A stretch of DNA of 40,318 nucleotides from Gemmobacter sp. (GCA_030683915.1 JAUXPG010000156.1:1-40318); one strand, 5' to 3'; shown: positions 11,876-21,564, counted from the first letter of the stretch. Notes: a model not told the origin generated them from the sequence alone. Program-made: numbers and translations.

Positions 11876-13579
11876 ATGCGGATCGTATTCGTCCACCCCA
11901 ACTACCACTCCGGCGGGGCCGAAATCGCGGGCACATGGCCGCCTGCATGGGTGGCCTATCTGTCCGGGTCGCTGCGCAGGGCGGGCTTTGACGACATCAC
12001 CTTCATCGACGCGATGACCGACCACGTGGACCACGACGCGCTGCGCAAACGGCTGGCCGACCTGAAACCCGATGTCGTGGGCACCACCGCCATCACCCCC
12101 GCGATCTACGAAGCCGAAGCCGTGCTGAAGATCGCGCAAGAGGTCGCGCCGGACGCGCTGCGCGTGCTGGGCGGCATCCACGGCACGTTCATGTTCCGTC
12201 AGGTGCTGTCCGAAGCGCCGTGGATCGACGTGATCGTGCGCGGCGAGGGCGAGGAAATCATGACCGCCCTGATGACCACCCTGCGCGACGGCCGCTGGCC
12301 CGCCGATCGCAAGCAGATCAAGGGCATCGCATATCTGGAAGGCGACCAGATCGTCGCCACCCCCGCCGCCAGCACGGTGAAGGACCTGGATGGCATCGAC
12401 CCCGACTGGTCCATCCTTGACTGGTCAAAGTACCTTTATACCCCCCTTGGTGTTCGCGTCGCCATTCCCAACATGGCCCGGGGCTGCCCCTTTACCTGCT
12501 CTTTCTGTTCGCAATGGAAATTCTGGCGCGATTACCGCGTGCGCGACCCCAAGAAGGTGGCGGATGAAATCGAACGGCTGGTGACCGAACATCAGGTCGG
12601 CTTCTTCATCCTTGCCGACGAGGAACCCACTATCAACCGCAAGAAGTTCATCGAGTTCTGTCAGGAACTGATCGACCGTGACCTGCCGCGCCGCGTGCAG
12701 TGGGGCATCAACACCCGCGTCACCGACATCATGCGCGACAAGGACCTGCTGGCCTTTTACCGCAAGGCCGGGCTGGTCCATGTGTCCTTGGGCACCGAAG
12801 CGGCGGCGCAGATGAAACTTGACCAGTTCAACAAGGAAACCACCGTCGCCGACAACAAGCTGGCCATCAAGCTGTTGCGTGACGCGGATATCTTTGTCGA
12901 GGCACAGTTCATCGTCGGACTGGACAACGAAACCCCCGAAACGCTGGAAGAAACCTTCCAGATGGCGTGGGATTGGCAGCCAGACCTTGCCAACTGGGCC
13001 ATGTACACGCCTTGGCCCTTCACCCCGCTGTTTCAGGAAATCAAGGATCAGGTCGAGGTCTTTGATTTCTCCAAATACAACTTCGTGACGCCCATCATGA
13101 AGCCCGCCGCCATGACGCGGGGGGCGCTGCTTGAAGGTGTGCTGAAGAATTACCGCCGCTTTTACATGCGCAAGGCGCTGTTCCATTACCCGTGGCGCGG
13201 CACGGGATACCGGCGCAAGTATCTGCTCGGCTGCCTCAAGGCGTTTCTCAAGGCAGGGGCGCAGCGGCAGTTCTACGATCTGGGCAAGGCGGGGTATTTC
13301 AGCCTCAAGTCGCGCGACAAGCTGGACTTCGGCTTTGACGAAACCCGCACCATCGCCGAAGCGCAGATGGCCGACTGGGAAGCCAGCGCCGACAAGGCCG
13401 CCCGCGCGGCAGAACGGCGCGAGGCGATCCGCGCCCAAGGCAAGGCGCGCGCCGAAGACCGCAACGCGGCACGCGCCTGCGGCGGCGGCACCTTGCAGTT
13501 GGAAGACGCCGACACCGCGCGCCCCTTCCGCCTGCCCGATGGTGCCCGGCCCGGCCCGGCACACGAGCCTGCGGAATAG
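11876..13579 (+). CDS. bchE: Anaerobic Mg-protoporphyrin IX monomethyl ester oxidative cyclase (B12-binding radical SAM)
   Basis: [33 protein letters not shown]...; radical-SAM motif [23 protein letters not shown]. Confidence 0.96.
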   Translation: MRIVFVHPNYHSGGAEIAGTWPPAWVAYLSGSLRRAGFDDITFIDAMTDHVDHDALRKRLADLKPDVVGTTAITPAIYEAEAVLKIAQEVAPDALRVLGGIHGTFMFRQVLSEAPWIDVIVRGEGEEIMTALMTTLRDGRWPADRKQIKGIAYLEGDQIVATPAASTVKDLDGIDPDWSILDWSKYLYTPLGVRVAIPNMARGCPFTCSFCSQWKFWRDYRVRDPKKVADEIERLVTEHQVGFFILADEEPTINRKKFIEFCQELIDRDLPRRVQWGINTRVTDIMRDKDLLAFYRKAGLVHVSLGTEAAAQMKLDQFNKETTVADNKLAIKLLRDADIFVEAQFIVGLDNETPETLEETFQMAWDWQPDLANWAMYTPWPFTPLFQEIKDQVEVFDFSKYNFVTPIMKPAAMTRGALLEGVLKNYRRFYMRKALFHYPWRGTGYRRKYLLGCLKAFLKAGAQRQFYDLGKAGYFSLKSRDKLDFGFDETRTIAEAQMADWEASADKAARAAERREAIRAQGKARAEDRNAARACGGGTLQLEDADTARPFRLPDGARPGPAHEPAE

Positions 13580-13582
13580 GCC

Positions 13583-14170
13583 ATGAACGCCCCGGTGCGC
13601 GGGCTGATCGGGCCCAATGCCATTCTCCAGCACCTTCCGGTGCTGGACGCCGCCATCGGCCCGCGCCAGCGCGACGCGCTGCTGTATCTGGCCGATGTAT
13701 CGGCGCCGCCGCCCGAATCGGGGATGATTCCGCAAGATGACGTCGCGCGGTTCCACCGCTTCGTGCGGCTTTACCTGCCCGACCGCGCCGACGCGGTGCA
13801 ACGCGCGGCGGGCCTTGGCACCGCGGACTACATTCTGGCCCACCGCATCCCGCGCCCGGCGCAGCGTCTGATCCGCCTGATGCCCGCCGCCCTTGGCGCG
13901 CGCGTGCTGGCCGCCGCCATCGCCAAACACGCGTGGACCTTTGCCGGCACCGGCGCCTTTGGCATCAGCGCCCGCGCACCGCTGACCTTTGCCATCGGGC
14001 GCAATCCCTTGGCGGTCGCGGGCCGCGCCCCGTCGTGCGTCTGGCACGCGGCGGTGTTCGAGCGGCTGTTCGCGCGGCTTGTCTGGCCCGATGTGCGGGT
14101 GCGCGAAACCGCCTGCTGCGGGTGCGGCGACCCCGCCTGCCGGTTCGAACTGACCCGGCCCGGCGGATAG
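13583..14170 (+). CDS. bchJ: BchJ, V4R-domain bacteriochlorophyll synthesis protein
   Basis: Downstream of bchE; ...GRAPSCVWHAAVFERLFARLVWPDVRVRETACCGCGDPACRFEL typical of V4R/BchJ C-terminus. Confidence 0.9.
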   Translation: MNAPVRGLIGPNAILQHLPVLDAAIGPRQRDALLYLADVSAPPPESGMIPQDDVARFHRFVRLYLPDRADAVQRAAGLGTADYILAHRIPRPAQRLIRLMPAALGARVLAAAIAKHAWTFAGTGAFGISARAPLTFAIGRNPLAVAGRAPSCVWHAAVFERLFARLVWPDVRVRETACCGCGDPACRFELTRPGG

Positions 14171-14176
14171 GCCGGT

Positions 14177-14989
14177 TCAGGCCGCCTCGAACCGGATCGG
14201 ACGGCGCAGGAACTGCGTGGCGCGCGACGACACCGCAACCGGGTCGCCAGTGGTCAGGAATTTCGACTGCAGGCCGCGCCCCAGAAACTCGGGCCGCCGC
14301 GCCAGATAATCGGCCAGCGAATCGGCCACGAGATTGGCCTGGCTGAAGACCTTGACGTCAGGGCCCAGCGCCGCCTTGAAGGCATCCTCCATCAAGGGGT
14401 AATGCGTGCACCCCAGCACCGCCGCCTGCGGCTGCGGCATCCGGCGTTTCAGCGCGTCCACATGGCTGCGCACCAGCGCCTCTGCCAAGATCTCGTCGCC
14501 CTGCTCGATGGCATCGACCACACCCCCGCAGGGCTGCGCCTCCACGTCCACCCCGATGGCGCGGAACGCCAGTTCGCGCTGAAACGCGCGGCTGGCGACC
14601 GTGGCCGGTGTGGCGAACAGCGCGACATGCTTGACTGCCACTTCCCGCGGCGGGCTGTTATCGCCCCATTGCCGTTCGGTCAGCGCCTCGATCAGCGGCA
14701 CGAACACCCCCAGCACCCGCTTGTCGCGCGGAATCCACGTTTCCTGCATCCGCTTCAGCGCGGCGGCACTGGCGGTGTTGCAGGCCAGAATCACCAGATC
14801 GCAGCCCTCGGCCCACAACCGCTCGACCGCGGCACAGGTCAGGTTGAAGATGTCGTCATGCGTGCGCACCCCATAGGGCGCATGGGCGTTGTCCCCCAGA
14901 TACACGAACGGCACATCCGGCAACCGCCGCGTCACCGCATCCAGAACGGTCAGCCCCCCCAGCCCCGAATCGAAGACGCCCACTGCCAT
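14177..14989 (-). CDS. murI: Glutamate racemase
   Basis: [40 protein letters not shown]...LACNTASA...VLGCTHYPL. Confidence 0.96.
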   Translation of the reverse strand: MAVGVFDSGLGGLTVLDAVTRRLPDVPFVYLGDNAHAPYGVRTHDDIFNLTCAAVERLWAEGCDLVILACNTASAAALKRMQETWIPRDKRVLGVFVPLIEALTERQWGDNSPPREVAVKHVALFATPATVASRAFQRELAFRAIGVDVEAQPCGGVVDAIEQGDEILAEALVRSHVDALKRRMPQPQAAVLGCTHYPLMEDAFKAALGPDVKVFSQANLVADSLADYLARRPEFLGRGLQSKFLTTGDPVAVSSRATQFLRRPIRFEAA

Positions 14990-15192
14990 GGCCTTGCCCT
15001 ACCCCTTGCGGGCGCCCCGAACCACCAAGGCCCCTCCGCGCCTGTTCATAGGGCGAACGGCGCGCGAAATCCATCTGCACCGTGCCGCACCTGCAAAATG
15101 ACCCGCGCGCACCGCCCAAGCCGTGACCCTTTGGCGACAGGGTTTCCCCCGCCACAGCGTCACGCTAGGGTCCGCGCCAAAAGGGGCCCCCG

Positions 15193-16683
15193 ATGACCGC
15201 AGACCGCCTGAACCTTCTGTTCATCACCATCGACCAGCTGCGCGCCGATGTCGTGGCGGGCGCGCTCCACGGTCACGTCCCCACCCCGGCGCTGGACCGG
15301 CTGCGCGCCGAAGGCACCAGCTTTGCCGATGCGATCACCGCCGCCGTGCCCTGTGGCCCGGCCCGCGCCAGCCTGATGACCGGGCTGCACGCCTTCAACC
15401 ACCGCGCCATCCGCAACGGCACCCCGCTGGCCCGCCAGCATGCCACGCTTGGCACCGAACTGCGCAAGCTGGGCCGGGAACCCCTGTTGTTCGGCTATGG
15501 CGACATCGGGCCGGACCCTTCGGCACACCACCCCGCAGACCCCGACATGGCGACCTATGAACTGCCCGCGCCGGGGTTCCGCGAAATCGTGCAGATGCGC
15601 TTTGAATCGCCGCTCGACTGGATCGGCCATCTGCGCCGCCGGGGCTATGCCCTGCCCGAACCGCAACCCGACCGCTGGTATGACCTGAACAAACCGTCGG
15701 GCCCCGCCATCACCGACCCGGCCTTCTATGCCGCCGAAGACAGCGACACCGCCTTTCTGGCCGACCGGCTGATGGACCACCTCGATGCCCGGCGCGACGG
15801 GGTGTGGACGGCCCATGCCACCTTCATCCGCCCGCACCCGCCGCTTGTCGCGCCGCACCCGTGGAACCGCATCTGCGACCCGGCGACCCTGCCCATGCCG
15901 CTGCCGTCCAGCGTGGCCCACCCGTTCCGCGACGCGTGGTTTTCGCAACCGGCGGTGCGCGGGCTCTGGCACGGGTTTGACGGCGACGTGTCGCGGCTGG
16001 CCCCGGACCAGATCGCCGCCCTGCGCGCGGTCTATCTCGGGCTGGTGGCCGAGGTCGATCACCACCTTGGCCGCATCCTCGCCTGGCTCGATGACCGGGG
16101 GCTGGCCGACCGCACGCTGCTGATCGTCATGGCCGACCATGGCGAGATGCTGGGCGATCAGGGCTATTGGGGCAAGGACACGCCCTTCGTGCAGGCCCAC
16201 CGCGTGCCGATGATCTGGCGCGGGCCGGGCGTGGCGGCGGGGCATGTGGTCCAGGGGCCGGTCTGCACCACCGCCGTGGCACCCACCCTCCTTGCCGCGC
16301 TTGGGGGCACCGTCCCCCCCGCGATGGACGGCGCGCCCTTGCAACCGCTGCTCGCGGGCGGCCAGACCGGGGCCGATGCCTTTGCGCTGACCGAACTTGA
16401 CCTTGGCCACCCCGCCAAACCCACCCGATTCCAGACCGCGCTGGGGCTTTCCCCCCATCGCGCCAATCTGGCCGTCTGGCGCAATGCGCGCTGGACGCTG
16501 GTGCACCTGAATGGCGGCCTGCCGCCCCTTTTGTTCGACCGCGCCGCCGACCCGCAGGAAACCCGCGACCTTGCCGCCGACCCGGCTGCCGCGACCACCA
16601 TCGCGGCTTTGCGCTCCGCCATGCTGGATCACCGGATGACCCGCGCCGACCGCAGGCTGACAGGCCACAGCATCGGCGCTTGA
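15193..16683 (+). CDS. Sulfatase/alkaline-phosphatase-fold hydrolase, phosphonate monoester hydrolase-like
   Basis: LLFITIDQLRAD; formylglycine-type motif AVPCGPARASLMTGLHAFNHRAIRNGTPL; late MADHGEMLGDQGYWGKDTPF. Confidence 0.85.
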   Translation: MTADRLNLLFITIDQLRADVVAGALHGHVPTPALDRLRAEGTSFADAITAAVPCGPARASLMTGLHAFNHRAIRNGTPLARQHATLGTELRKLGREPLLFGYGDIGPDPSAHHPADPDMATYELPAPGFREIVQMRFESPLDWIGHLRRRGYALPEPQPDRWYDLNKPSGPAITDPAFYAAEDSDTAFLADRLMDHLDARRDGVWTAHATFIRPHPPLVAPHPWNRICDPATLPMPLPSSVAHPFRDAWFSQPAVRGLWHGFDGDVSRLAPDQIAALRAVYLGLVAEVDHHLGRILAWLDDRGLADRTLLIVMADHGEMLGDQGYWGKDTPFVQAHRVPMIWRGPGVAAGHVVQGPVCTTAVAPTLLAALGGTVPPAMDGAPLQPLLAGGQTGADAFALTELDLGHPAKPTRFQTALGLSPHRANLAVWRNARWTLVHLNGGLPPLLFDRAADPQETRDLAADPAAATTIAALRSAMLDHRMTRADRRLTGHSIGA

Positions 16684-16737
16684 CCCCGCGCGCCGGTCTG
16701 TCACCTTGGCGCCGCAACGGGCAAGAGGGGACACACG

Positions 16738-17505
16738 ATGCCGGCACCAGTGAACGGGTTCAAGGCGGCGCTGGCCGCAGGCAAGCCGCAGGTCGGGCTT
16801 TGGGTGGCCTTTGCCAGCCCGACCGTCGCCGAACTGCTCAGCCATTGCGGCTATGACTGGCTGGTGATCGATGGCGAACACGCGCCGAACGACCTGCCGC
16901 TGATGCTGGCCCAGTTGCAGGCGATGCAGGCGGGCGGGGCGCATGCCGTGGTGCGGGTGCCCGTGGGGGAAACGTGGCTGGTCAAACAGGTGCTGGACAT
17001 CGGCGCGCAGACCGTCCTCGTGCCGATGATCGACACCGCCGAACAGGCCCGCGCGATGGTCCGCGCCATGCGGTATGCGCCCGACGGCGTGCGCGGCATG
17101 GGCACGCTGGGCCGCGCCTCGCGCTATGGGCTGACGCCGGATTATCTGACCACCGCGAACGCGCAGACCTGTCTGCTGGTGCAGGTGGAAACCCGAAAGG
17201 CGCTGGCCAACCTTGAAGACATCTGCGCGGTCGAAGGCGTCGATGGCGTGTTCATCGGCCCGTCGGACCTGTCGGCAGACATGGGCTTTCCCGGCAACGC
17301 CGGTGCGCCCGAAGTGCGCGCCGCGATCGACGACGCCATCCGCCGCATCGTGGCCAGCGGCAAGGCGGCGGGCATACTGGTGGCGGGCGCCGAACCCGCG
17401 CATCACGCCATGTCGCTTGGCGCGACCTTCGTCGCGGCGGGGCACGATGTCGGGCTGCTGCGGCAGGGGGCGCTGGCCCTGCGGGCGGCGCTGACCAAGG
17501 CATGA
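16738..17505 (+). CDS. HpcH/HpaI aldolase/citrate lyase family protein
   Basis: GLWVAFASPTVAELLSHCGYDWLVIDGEHAPND...VEGVDGVFIGPSDLSADMGFPGN. Confidence 0.92.
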   Translation: MPAPVNGFKAALAAGKPQVGLWVAFASPTVAELLSHCGYDWLVIDGEHAPNDLPLMLAQLQAMQAGGAHAVVRVPVGETWLVKQVLDIGAQTVLVPMIDTAEQARAMVRAMRYAPDGVRGMGTLGRASRYGLTPDYLTTANAQTCLLVQVETRKALANLEDICAVEGVDGVFIGPSDLSADMGFPGNAGAPEVRAAIDDAIRRIVASGKAAGILVAGAEPAHHAMSLGATFVAAGHDVGLLRQGALALRAALTKA

Positions 17506-18065
17506 GCGTGATCTACCGCGATGCCGGGGCGGCGGATATCGCCGCCCTTGCCGCCTTCCACGTCCGCCAGTGGCGCGAAACCTACCGCGACCTTGCACCT
17601 GCGCGCGCGCATCAGGTTCTGGACGTGCCGCACCGCGTGCAGGGCTGGACGGCGACCCTTGCTCTGCCGCCGCCCGCTGGCGTGAGTCTGGCGCTGGAGG
17701 GTGAGGCCATCGTGGGCTTTGTCGCCTTCGGCCCGACGGATGAGCCGGTGTTTGCCGGGCGCGGCCGGATCAGCCTGCTTTACGTCGATGCGGCGCAGCG
17801 GGGCCGGGGCTTGGGCGCGCACCTTCTGCGGCTGGCGCAGCACCGCCTGCACGACGCCGGGTTCAACGCGACCGCGCTGGCCGTGGTGGAAGGCAACATG
17901 CCCGCCCGCGCCTTCTACGCCCGGATGGGCGGGACCGAGGCCGGGGCCTATACCGACGCCGGCCCGATCTGGCCCTCGGACAACATCCTTGTGGTCTGGG
18001 GTCAGCGCCCCGCCGCCGCCAGCCAATCCGACAGCAAAGGCCGCGTGGCGCCCTCGCGGCCCTGA
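17502..18065 (+). CDS. GNAT-family N-acetyltransferase
   Basis: ISLLYVDAAQRGRGLGAHLLRLAQHRLHDAGFNATALAVVEGNMPARAFYARMGG; ATGA overlap with aldolase. Confidence 0.9.
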   Translation: MSVIYRDAGAADIAALAAFHVRQWRETYRDLAPARAHQVLDVPHRVQGWTATLALPPPAGVSLALEGEAIVGFVAFGPTDEPVFAGRGRISLLYVDAAQRGRGLGAHLLRLAQHRLHDAGFNATALAVVEGNMPARAFYARMGGTEAGAYTDAGPIWPSDNILVVWGQRPAAASQSDSKGRVAPSRP

Positions 18066-19033
18066 ACCGGCCCGGCCAGCAACATGGAATCCAGCACCGC
18101 CTCGGCCGTCGCCTCGGCAGCGGCGCGGAACATCAGATCGATGCGCGCATCGTTCAGCACCGTCTCGGCGCGGAAATCGCCCTTGGCGTCGTGCGGCACG
18201 CGGTTCGCGGTGCTGAACGCCAACACCACGTCCCCGCTGCCATGGCCCCAGAACGCCCCCAACCGCGCCAGCCCCGCCCCCGCCCGCCGGGCGACGCGGC
18301 CCAACTGGCGCGCCGACAGCGGCACATCCGTCGCCAGCACCACAATGACCGATCCCTGCTCGGGCGCCGCTGGCACGCGCGGATCGGGGCACAGGCCGCC
18401 GGGCAACACCAGATCGCCCGCCCGGCCAAAATTTGTCAGCACCAGCGCGCCCAGATGAAACGCCCGCCCGTCCAGCCGCACCGCACGGCTTGCGCTGCCG
18501 ATGCCGCCCTTGAAACCGAAACAGGTCATTCCGGTGCCCGCGCCCACCGCCCCCTGCTCCACCGGCCCCCCGGTCGCCGCCGCCAGCGCGGCCAGCGCAT
18601 CGGCCTCGGTCACCGCCATCGCCTGAATGTCGTTCAGCGGGCCGTCGTTGCATTCCATCACCACCGGATTGACGGTCGATGTGCTGCGCCCGATGCCCGG
18701 ATTGGCCGCCACCGCCTGCCGGATCAGCGCGGTCGTGCAGGCCCCCACCCCGAACGTGTTGGTCAGCAGCACCGGGGTTTCCAGCGTGCCCAGCTCCTGC
18801 ACCTGCATCACCCCCGCGCTCTTGCCAAAGCCGTTGATCACCTCGACCGCCGCCGCCACCTTGTCGCGGAACACATCCCCGCCGTGCGGCACCACCGCCG
18901 TGACCCCGGTGGCAAGCCCGCCACCCAACCGCGTGCAATGCCCCACCGCCACACCCGGCACATCGGTGATGGCATTGAGCGGCCCCGGCACCATTTGCCC
19001 GCCTGCAAGACCCCGGTCGCGCGCCCGCCGCAT
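18002..19033 (-). CDS. P1 family (DmpA-type) N-terminal nucleophile aminopeptidase
   Basis: GPLNAITDVPGVAVGHCTR...; candidate self-cleavage motif FWGHGSGDVVLAFSTANRV. Confidence 0.9.
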   Translation of the reverse strand: MRRARDRGLAGGQMVPGPLNAITDVPGVAVGHCTRLGGGLATGVTAVVPHGGDVFRDKVAAAVEVINGFGKSAGVMQVQELGTLETPVLLTNTFGVGACTTALIRQAVAANPGIGRSTSTVNPVVMECNDGPLNDIQAMAVTEADALAALAAATGGPVEQGAVGAGTGMTCFGFKGGIGSASRAVRLDGRAFHLGALVLTNFGRAGDLVLPGGLCPDPRVPAAPEQGSVIVVLATDVPLSARQLGRVARRAGAGLARLGAFWGHGSGDVVLAFSTANRVPHDAKGDFRAETVLNDARIDLMFRAAAEATAEAVLDSMLLAGPVQGREGATRPLLSDWLAAAGR

Positions 19034-19632
19034 CACAACCGCCGCTCCATCACGGTGGACCCGGACATGCCGAACAGCGGCGCCGCCAGCCCCAACCGCT
19101 GATGCCCGGCCGGATCAAACCCCAACCGCTCATACAACGCCCGCGCCCTGTCGTTCTGGTCGGCCACATCCAGCCGCAACCGCGCATAGCCGCGCGCCCG
19201 GGCCTCGGCGGCCAACGCCTCGATCAAGGCCGACCCAAGGCCGCGCCCACGCCACCCTTCGGCCACCGCCAGCCCGTCGACCAGAAACCGCGCGTTGTCC
19301 ACATCGCGGCCCATCCAGTGCAACGCCGCACTGCGCCACACCCCGCCAAACCGGCCATAGACCGCCCGCAGATGCCGCCATTCCAGCGCCAGAAAACTGC
19401 CCACCGGGCTGCGAAACCCCGCCACCCCGACAACCCGCCCCCCCGGCGCCACCACCACCAGCGCATGATCGGGCCGCATCGCCCGCTCCAGCAACACCAG
19501 CGCCTGCGCGTCGGGCCCCAGCAGGCGGCCCAGCTTGCCCCTAAACGCCGCCCAGAACAACCGCGCCGCATCGGCCCGGTCTGTGGGCGACAGTCCGGCC
19601 AATGTCCGGATCTCGCAGCCTTGCACTGTCAT
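19033..19632 (-). CDS. GNAT-family N-acetyltransferase
   Basis: FLVDGLAVAEGWRGRGLGSALIEALAAEARARGYARLRLDVADQNDRARALYERLGF; start reassigned to ATG 19632 (MTVQGCEIRTLAG). Confidence 0.85.
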   Translation of the reverse strand: MTVQGCEIRTLAGLSPTDRADAARLFWAAFRGKLGRLLGPDAQALVLLERAMRPDHALVVVAPGGRVVGVAGFRSPVGSFLALEWRHLRAVYGRFGGVWRSAALHWMGRDVDNARFLVDGLAVAEGWRGRGLGSALIEALAAEARARGYARLRLDVADQNDRARALYERLGFDPAGHQRLGLAAPLFGMSGSTVMERRL

Positions 19633-19723
19633 CGCGCACACCTCCTTCAGGCAAGCGGCATTGCCCTTGGCGGCAGGATTGCCTATTCGAAGGCCCAAGG
19701 TCCACCCCGCAGAAAGCGAACCG

Positions 19724-20440
19724 ATGTCAGGTCCTGCCCCGTCTGCCCCGCGCAAGGCCCTGTTGCGCGGCATGCTGGCCAGCGCGCCCTTTCTGGTCGT
19801 CGTCGTGCCCTTCGCCCTCCTGTTCGGCGTTGTCGCCACCGAGGCCGGGCTGGACATCGTGCAGGTTCTGGCCTTCTCGCTTGCGGTCTTTGCCGGGGCA
19901 TCCCAGTTCACCGCCCTGCAACTGATGCAAGATCAGGCCCCCGTCGTCATCGTGCTGGCCACCTCGCTGGCGGTGAACCTGCGGATGGGCATGTATTCCG
20001 CCGCGCTGACGCCACATCTGGGCGCGCTGCCGCTCGGGCGGCGGACGCTGGTGTCGTTCTTTCTGGTGGATCAGTCCTACGCCGCCTCGGCCGCCGAATT
20101 CGAACGGCGCCCCACCCTGCCCCTGCCAGACAAGCTGGCATTCTTTGCCGGCACCGTGCTGCTGGTGGCGCCGCTCTGGTATATCGCCACATGGGCAGGC
20201 GCGGTGCTGGGCACCCGGATTCCGCCGGAATACGCGCTGGATTTCGCCGTGCCGATCACCTTCATCTCCATGCTCGGCCCGATGCTTCGGACATGGGCGC
20301 ATGTGGCGGCGGCGCTCACCTCGGTCGTGGCGGCGCTGGCGCTTTCCTTCATGCCCTACGGCAGCGGCCTGCTGGTCGCGGCGGTGCTGGCCATGCTGAC
20401 CGGCGCACTGGTCGAACTCTGGCAGGAGCGGCGGGCATGA
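19724..20440 (+). CDS. azlC: AzlC family branched-chain amino acid exporter subunit
   Basis: MSGPAPSAPRKALLRGMLASAPFLVVVVPFALLFGVVATEAGLDIVQVLAFSLAVFAGASQFTALQLM...; paired with AzlD-like gene. Confidence 0.9.
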   Translation: MSGPAPSAPRKALLRGMLASAPFLVVVVPFALLFGVVATEAGLDIVQVLAFSLAVFAGASQFTALQLMQDQAPVVIVLATSLAVNLRMGMYSAALTPHLGALPLGRRTLVSFFLVDQSYAASAAEFERRPTLPLPDKLAFFAGTVLLVAPLWYIATWAGAVLGTRIPPEYALDFAVPITFISMLGPMLRTWAHVAAALTSVVAALALSFMPYGSGLLVAAVLAMLTGALVELWQERRA

Positions 20441-20766
20441 CCTATTCCGACCTTCAGGTCTGGGCCATCATCCTTGGCCTCGGGCTTGGCACCTTCGCCA
20501 TCCGCTTCTCGTTTCTCGGGCTGATTGGCAGCCGCACGCTGCCACCCTTTGCGCTGCGGCTGTTGCGCTATACGGCGGTGGCGGTGATTCCGGGGCTGGT
20601 GGCACCCCTGGTCGCATGGCCCGCCATCACCGGGGGCCAACCTGACCCCGCCCGCCTGACCGCCGCCGCCACCGCACTTGCGCTGGGGCTGATCTTTCGC
20701 AACGTGCTGCTGGCCATCTTCGGCGGGATCGGCGCGCTTTATCTCGTGCAGGCGCTGGTGGGCTGA
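20437..20766 (+). CDS. azlD: AzlD domain protein (branched-chain amino acid exporter small subunit)
   Basis: MTYSDLQVWAIILGLGLGTFAIRFSFLGLIGSRTLPPFALRLLRYTAVAVIPGLVAPLV...; ATGA overlap with azlC. Confidence 0.9.
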   Translation: MTYSDLQVWAIILGLGLGTFAIRFSFLGLIGSRTLPPFALRLLRYTAVAVIPGLVAPLVAWPAITGGQPDPARLTAAATALALGLIFRNVLLAIFGGIGALYLVQALVG

Positions 20767-20794
20767 CCGCGCCCGACCGGGCCGGGCGTTCGGC

Positions 20795-21424
20795 TCAGCC
20801 GCCCGCCTGCACCGCCGCCGCGATCACCGGCACAAGTTGCGGCTTGCGGTCTGGCGCGTCAGGGTCGGCCGATCCGTCCTCCACCTGCGTCTGGACGCCG
20901 GGCAGCGTGGCAAACGCCTCCATCAGTGTGCGCGGGAAGAACGTCGACGGCAGCGATTCGAACCCCGGCAACTGGCGCAGGATACCCGAGGTGGCCGAAG
21001 CGCAGAATGCAGGCGGCACCGCGCCATTTGCCTTCACCAGGTGCAACGCGCGCTCCGCCACTTCGGCAGACACCGGCACCCGCTGGGCAACGGCGTGGAA
21101 CTGCTGGAACGACTGGTACTGCATGTAATGCGCTTCGCGCAGCGGGGTAAACCCGAACCGCACGTCGTTGCGCTCCGGCGATCCCAGACCATCCCAATTG
21201 CCCGCCGGGTCAAAGATCACCCGTTCCGAGGCATTGATGATGATGGCGCTATGCGCGCCTTCACCCGAGCGGTCGTTGATGCTGGTGACCAGCGTGATCT
21301 CCGGCTGGCCACCGGGGGCATAACGCGCCGCCAAGACCTCGGAATCCGGGGCCCACACGCTTTGGCCCGCGCAACCCGACAGGGCCAACGCGACCACAAC
21401 ACCCACAACGGCGCGCATGTTCAT
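20795..21424 (-). CDS. Putative lipoprotein of unknown function
   Basis: MNMRAVVGVVVALALSGCAGQ lipobox; remainder not assigned to a family by eye. Confidence 0.75.
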   Translation of the reverse strand: MNMRAVVGVVVALALSGCAGQSVWAPDSEVLAARYAPGGQPEITLVTSINDRSGEGAHSAIIINASERVIFDPAGNWDGLGSPERNDVRFGFTPLREAHYMQYQSFQQFHAVAQRVPVSAEVAERALHLVKANGAVPPAFCASATSGILRQLPGFESLPSTFFPRTLMEAFATLPGVQTQVEDGSADPDAPDRKPQLVPVIAAAVQAGG

Positions 21425-21429
21425 GCAGG

Positions 21430-21564
21430 TCAGGCGTTCACAAGCGCCAGAAAGATCAAGGTGCCAACCGCGATACCGGCAACCCACATCGACATCCGCA
21501 GGAACCCTTCAAAGGTCTTTTCCTGCACCCGCGTATCCATGCTGCCATGCTTGTGTTCGGCCAT
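21430..21564 (-). CDS. aa3-type cytochrome c oxidase subunit IV (44 aa, single TM helix)
   Basis: Manual translation: MAEHKHGSMDTRVQEKTFEGFLRMSMWVAGIAVGTLIFLALVNA*; matches the short CcoIV-like family of alphaproteobacteria. Absent from ORF track (below length cutoff). Confidence 0.8.
   Translation of the reverse strand: MAEHKHGSMDTRVQEKTFEGFLRMSMWVAGIAVGTLIFLALVNA

Noticed and set aside
10395-11948. 517-aa minus-strand ORF over ppsR and the bchE promoter
   Set aside because: Antisense shadow; crosses the regulatory region and has no recognisable domain.
12425-14047. 540-aa minus-strand ORF antisense to bchE/bchJ
   Set aside because: Shadow ORF in GC-rich DNA, no domain.
15160-17598. 812-aa minus-strand ORF
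   Set aside because: Shadow of the sulfatase-fold and aldolase genes, both with clear family motifs on the plus strand.
20769-20790. Hairpin cgcccgaccgggccgggcg after azlD as a terminator
   Set aside because: Short alternative stems with no T run; indistinguishable from chance pairing at this GC content.
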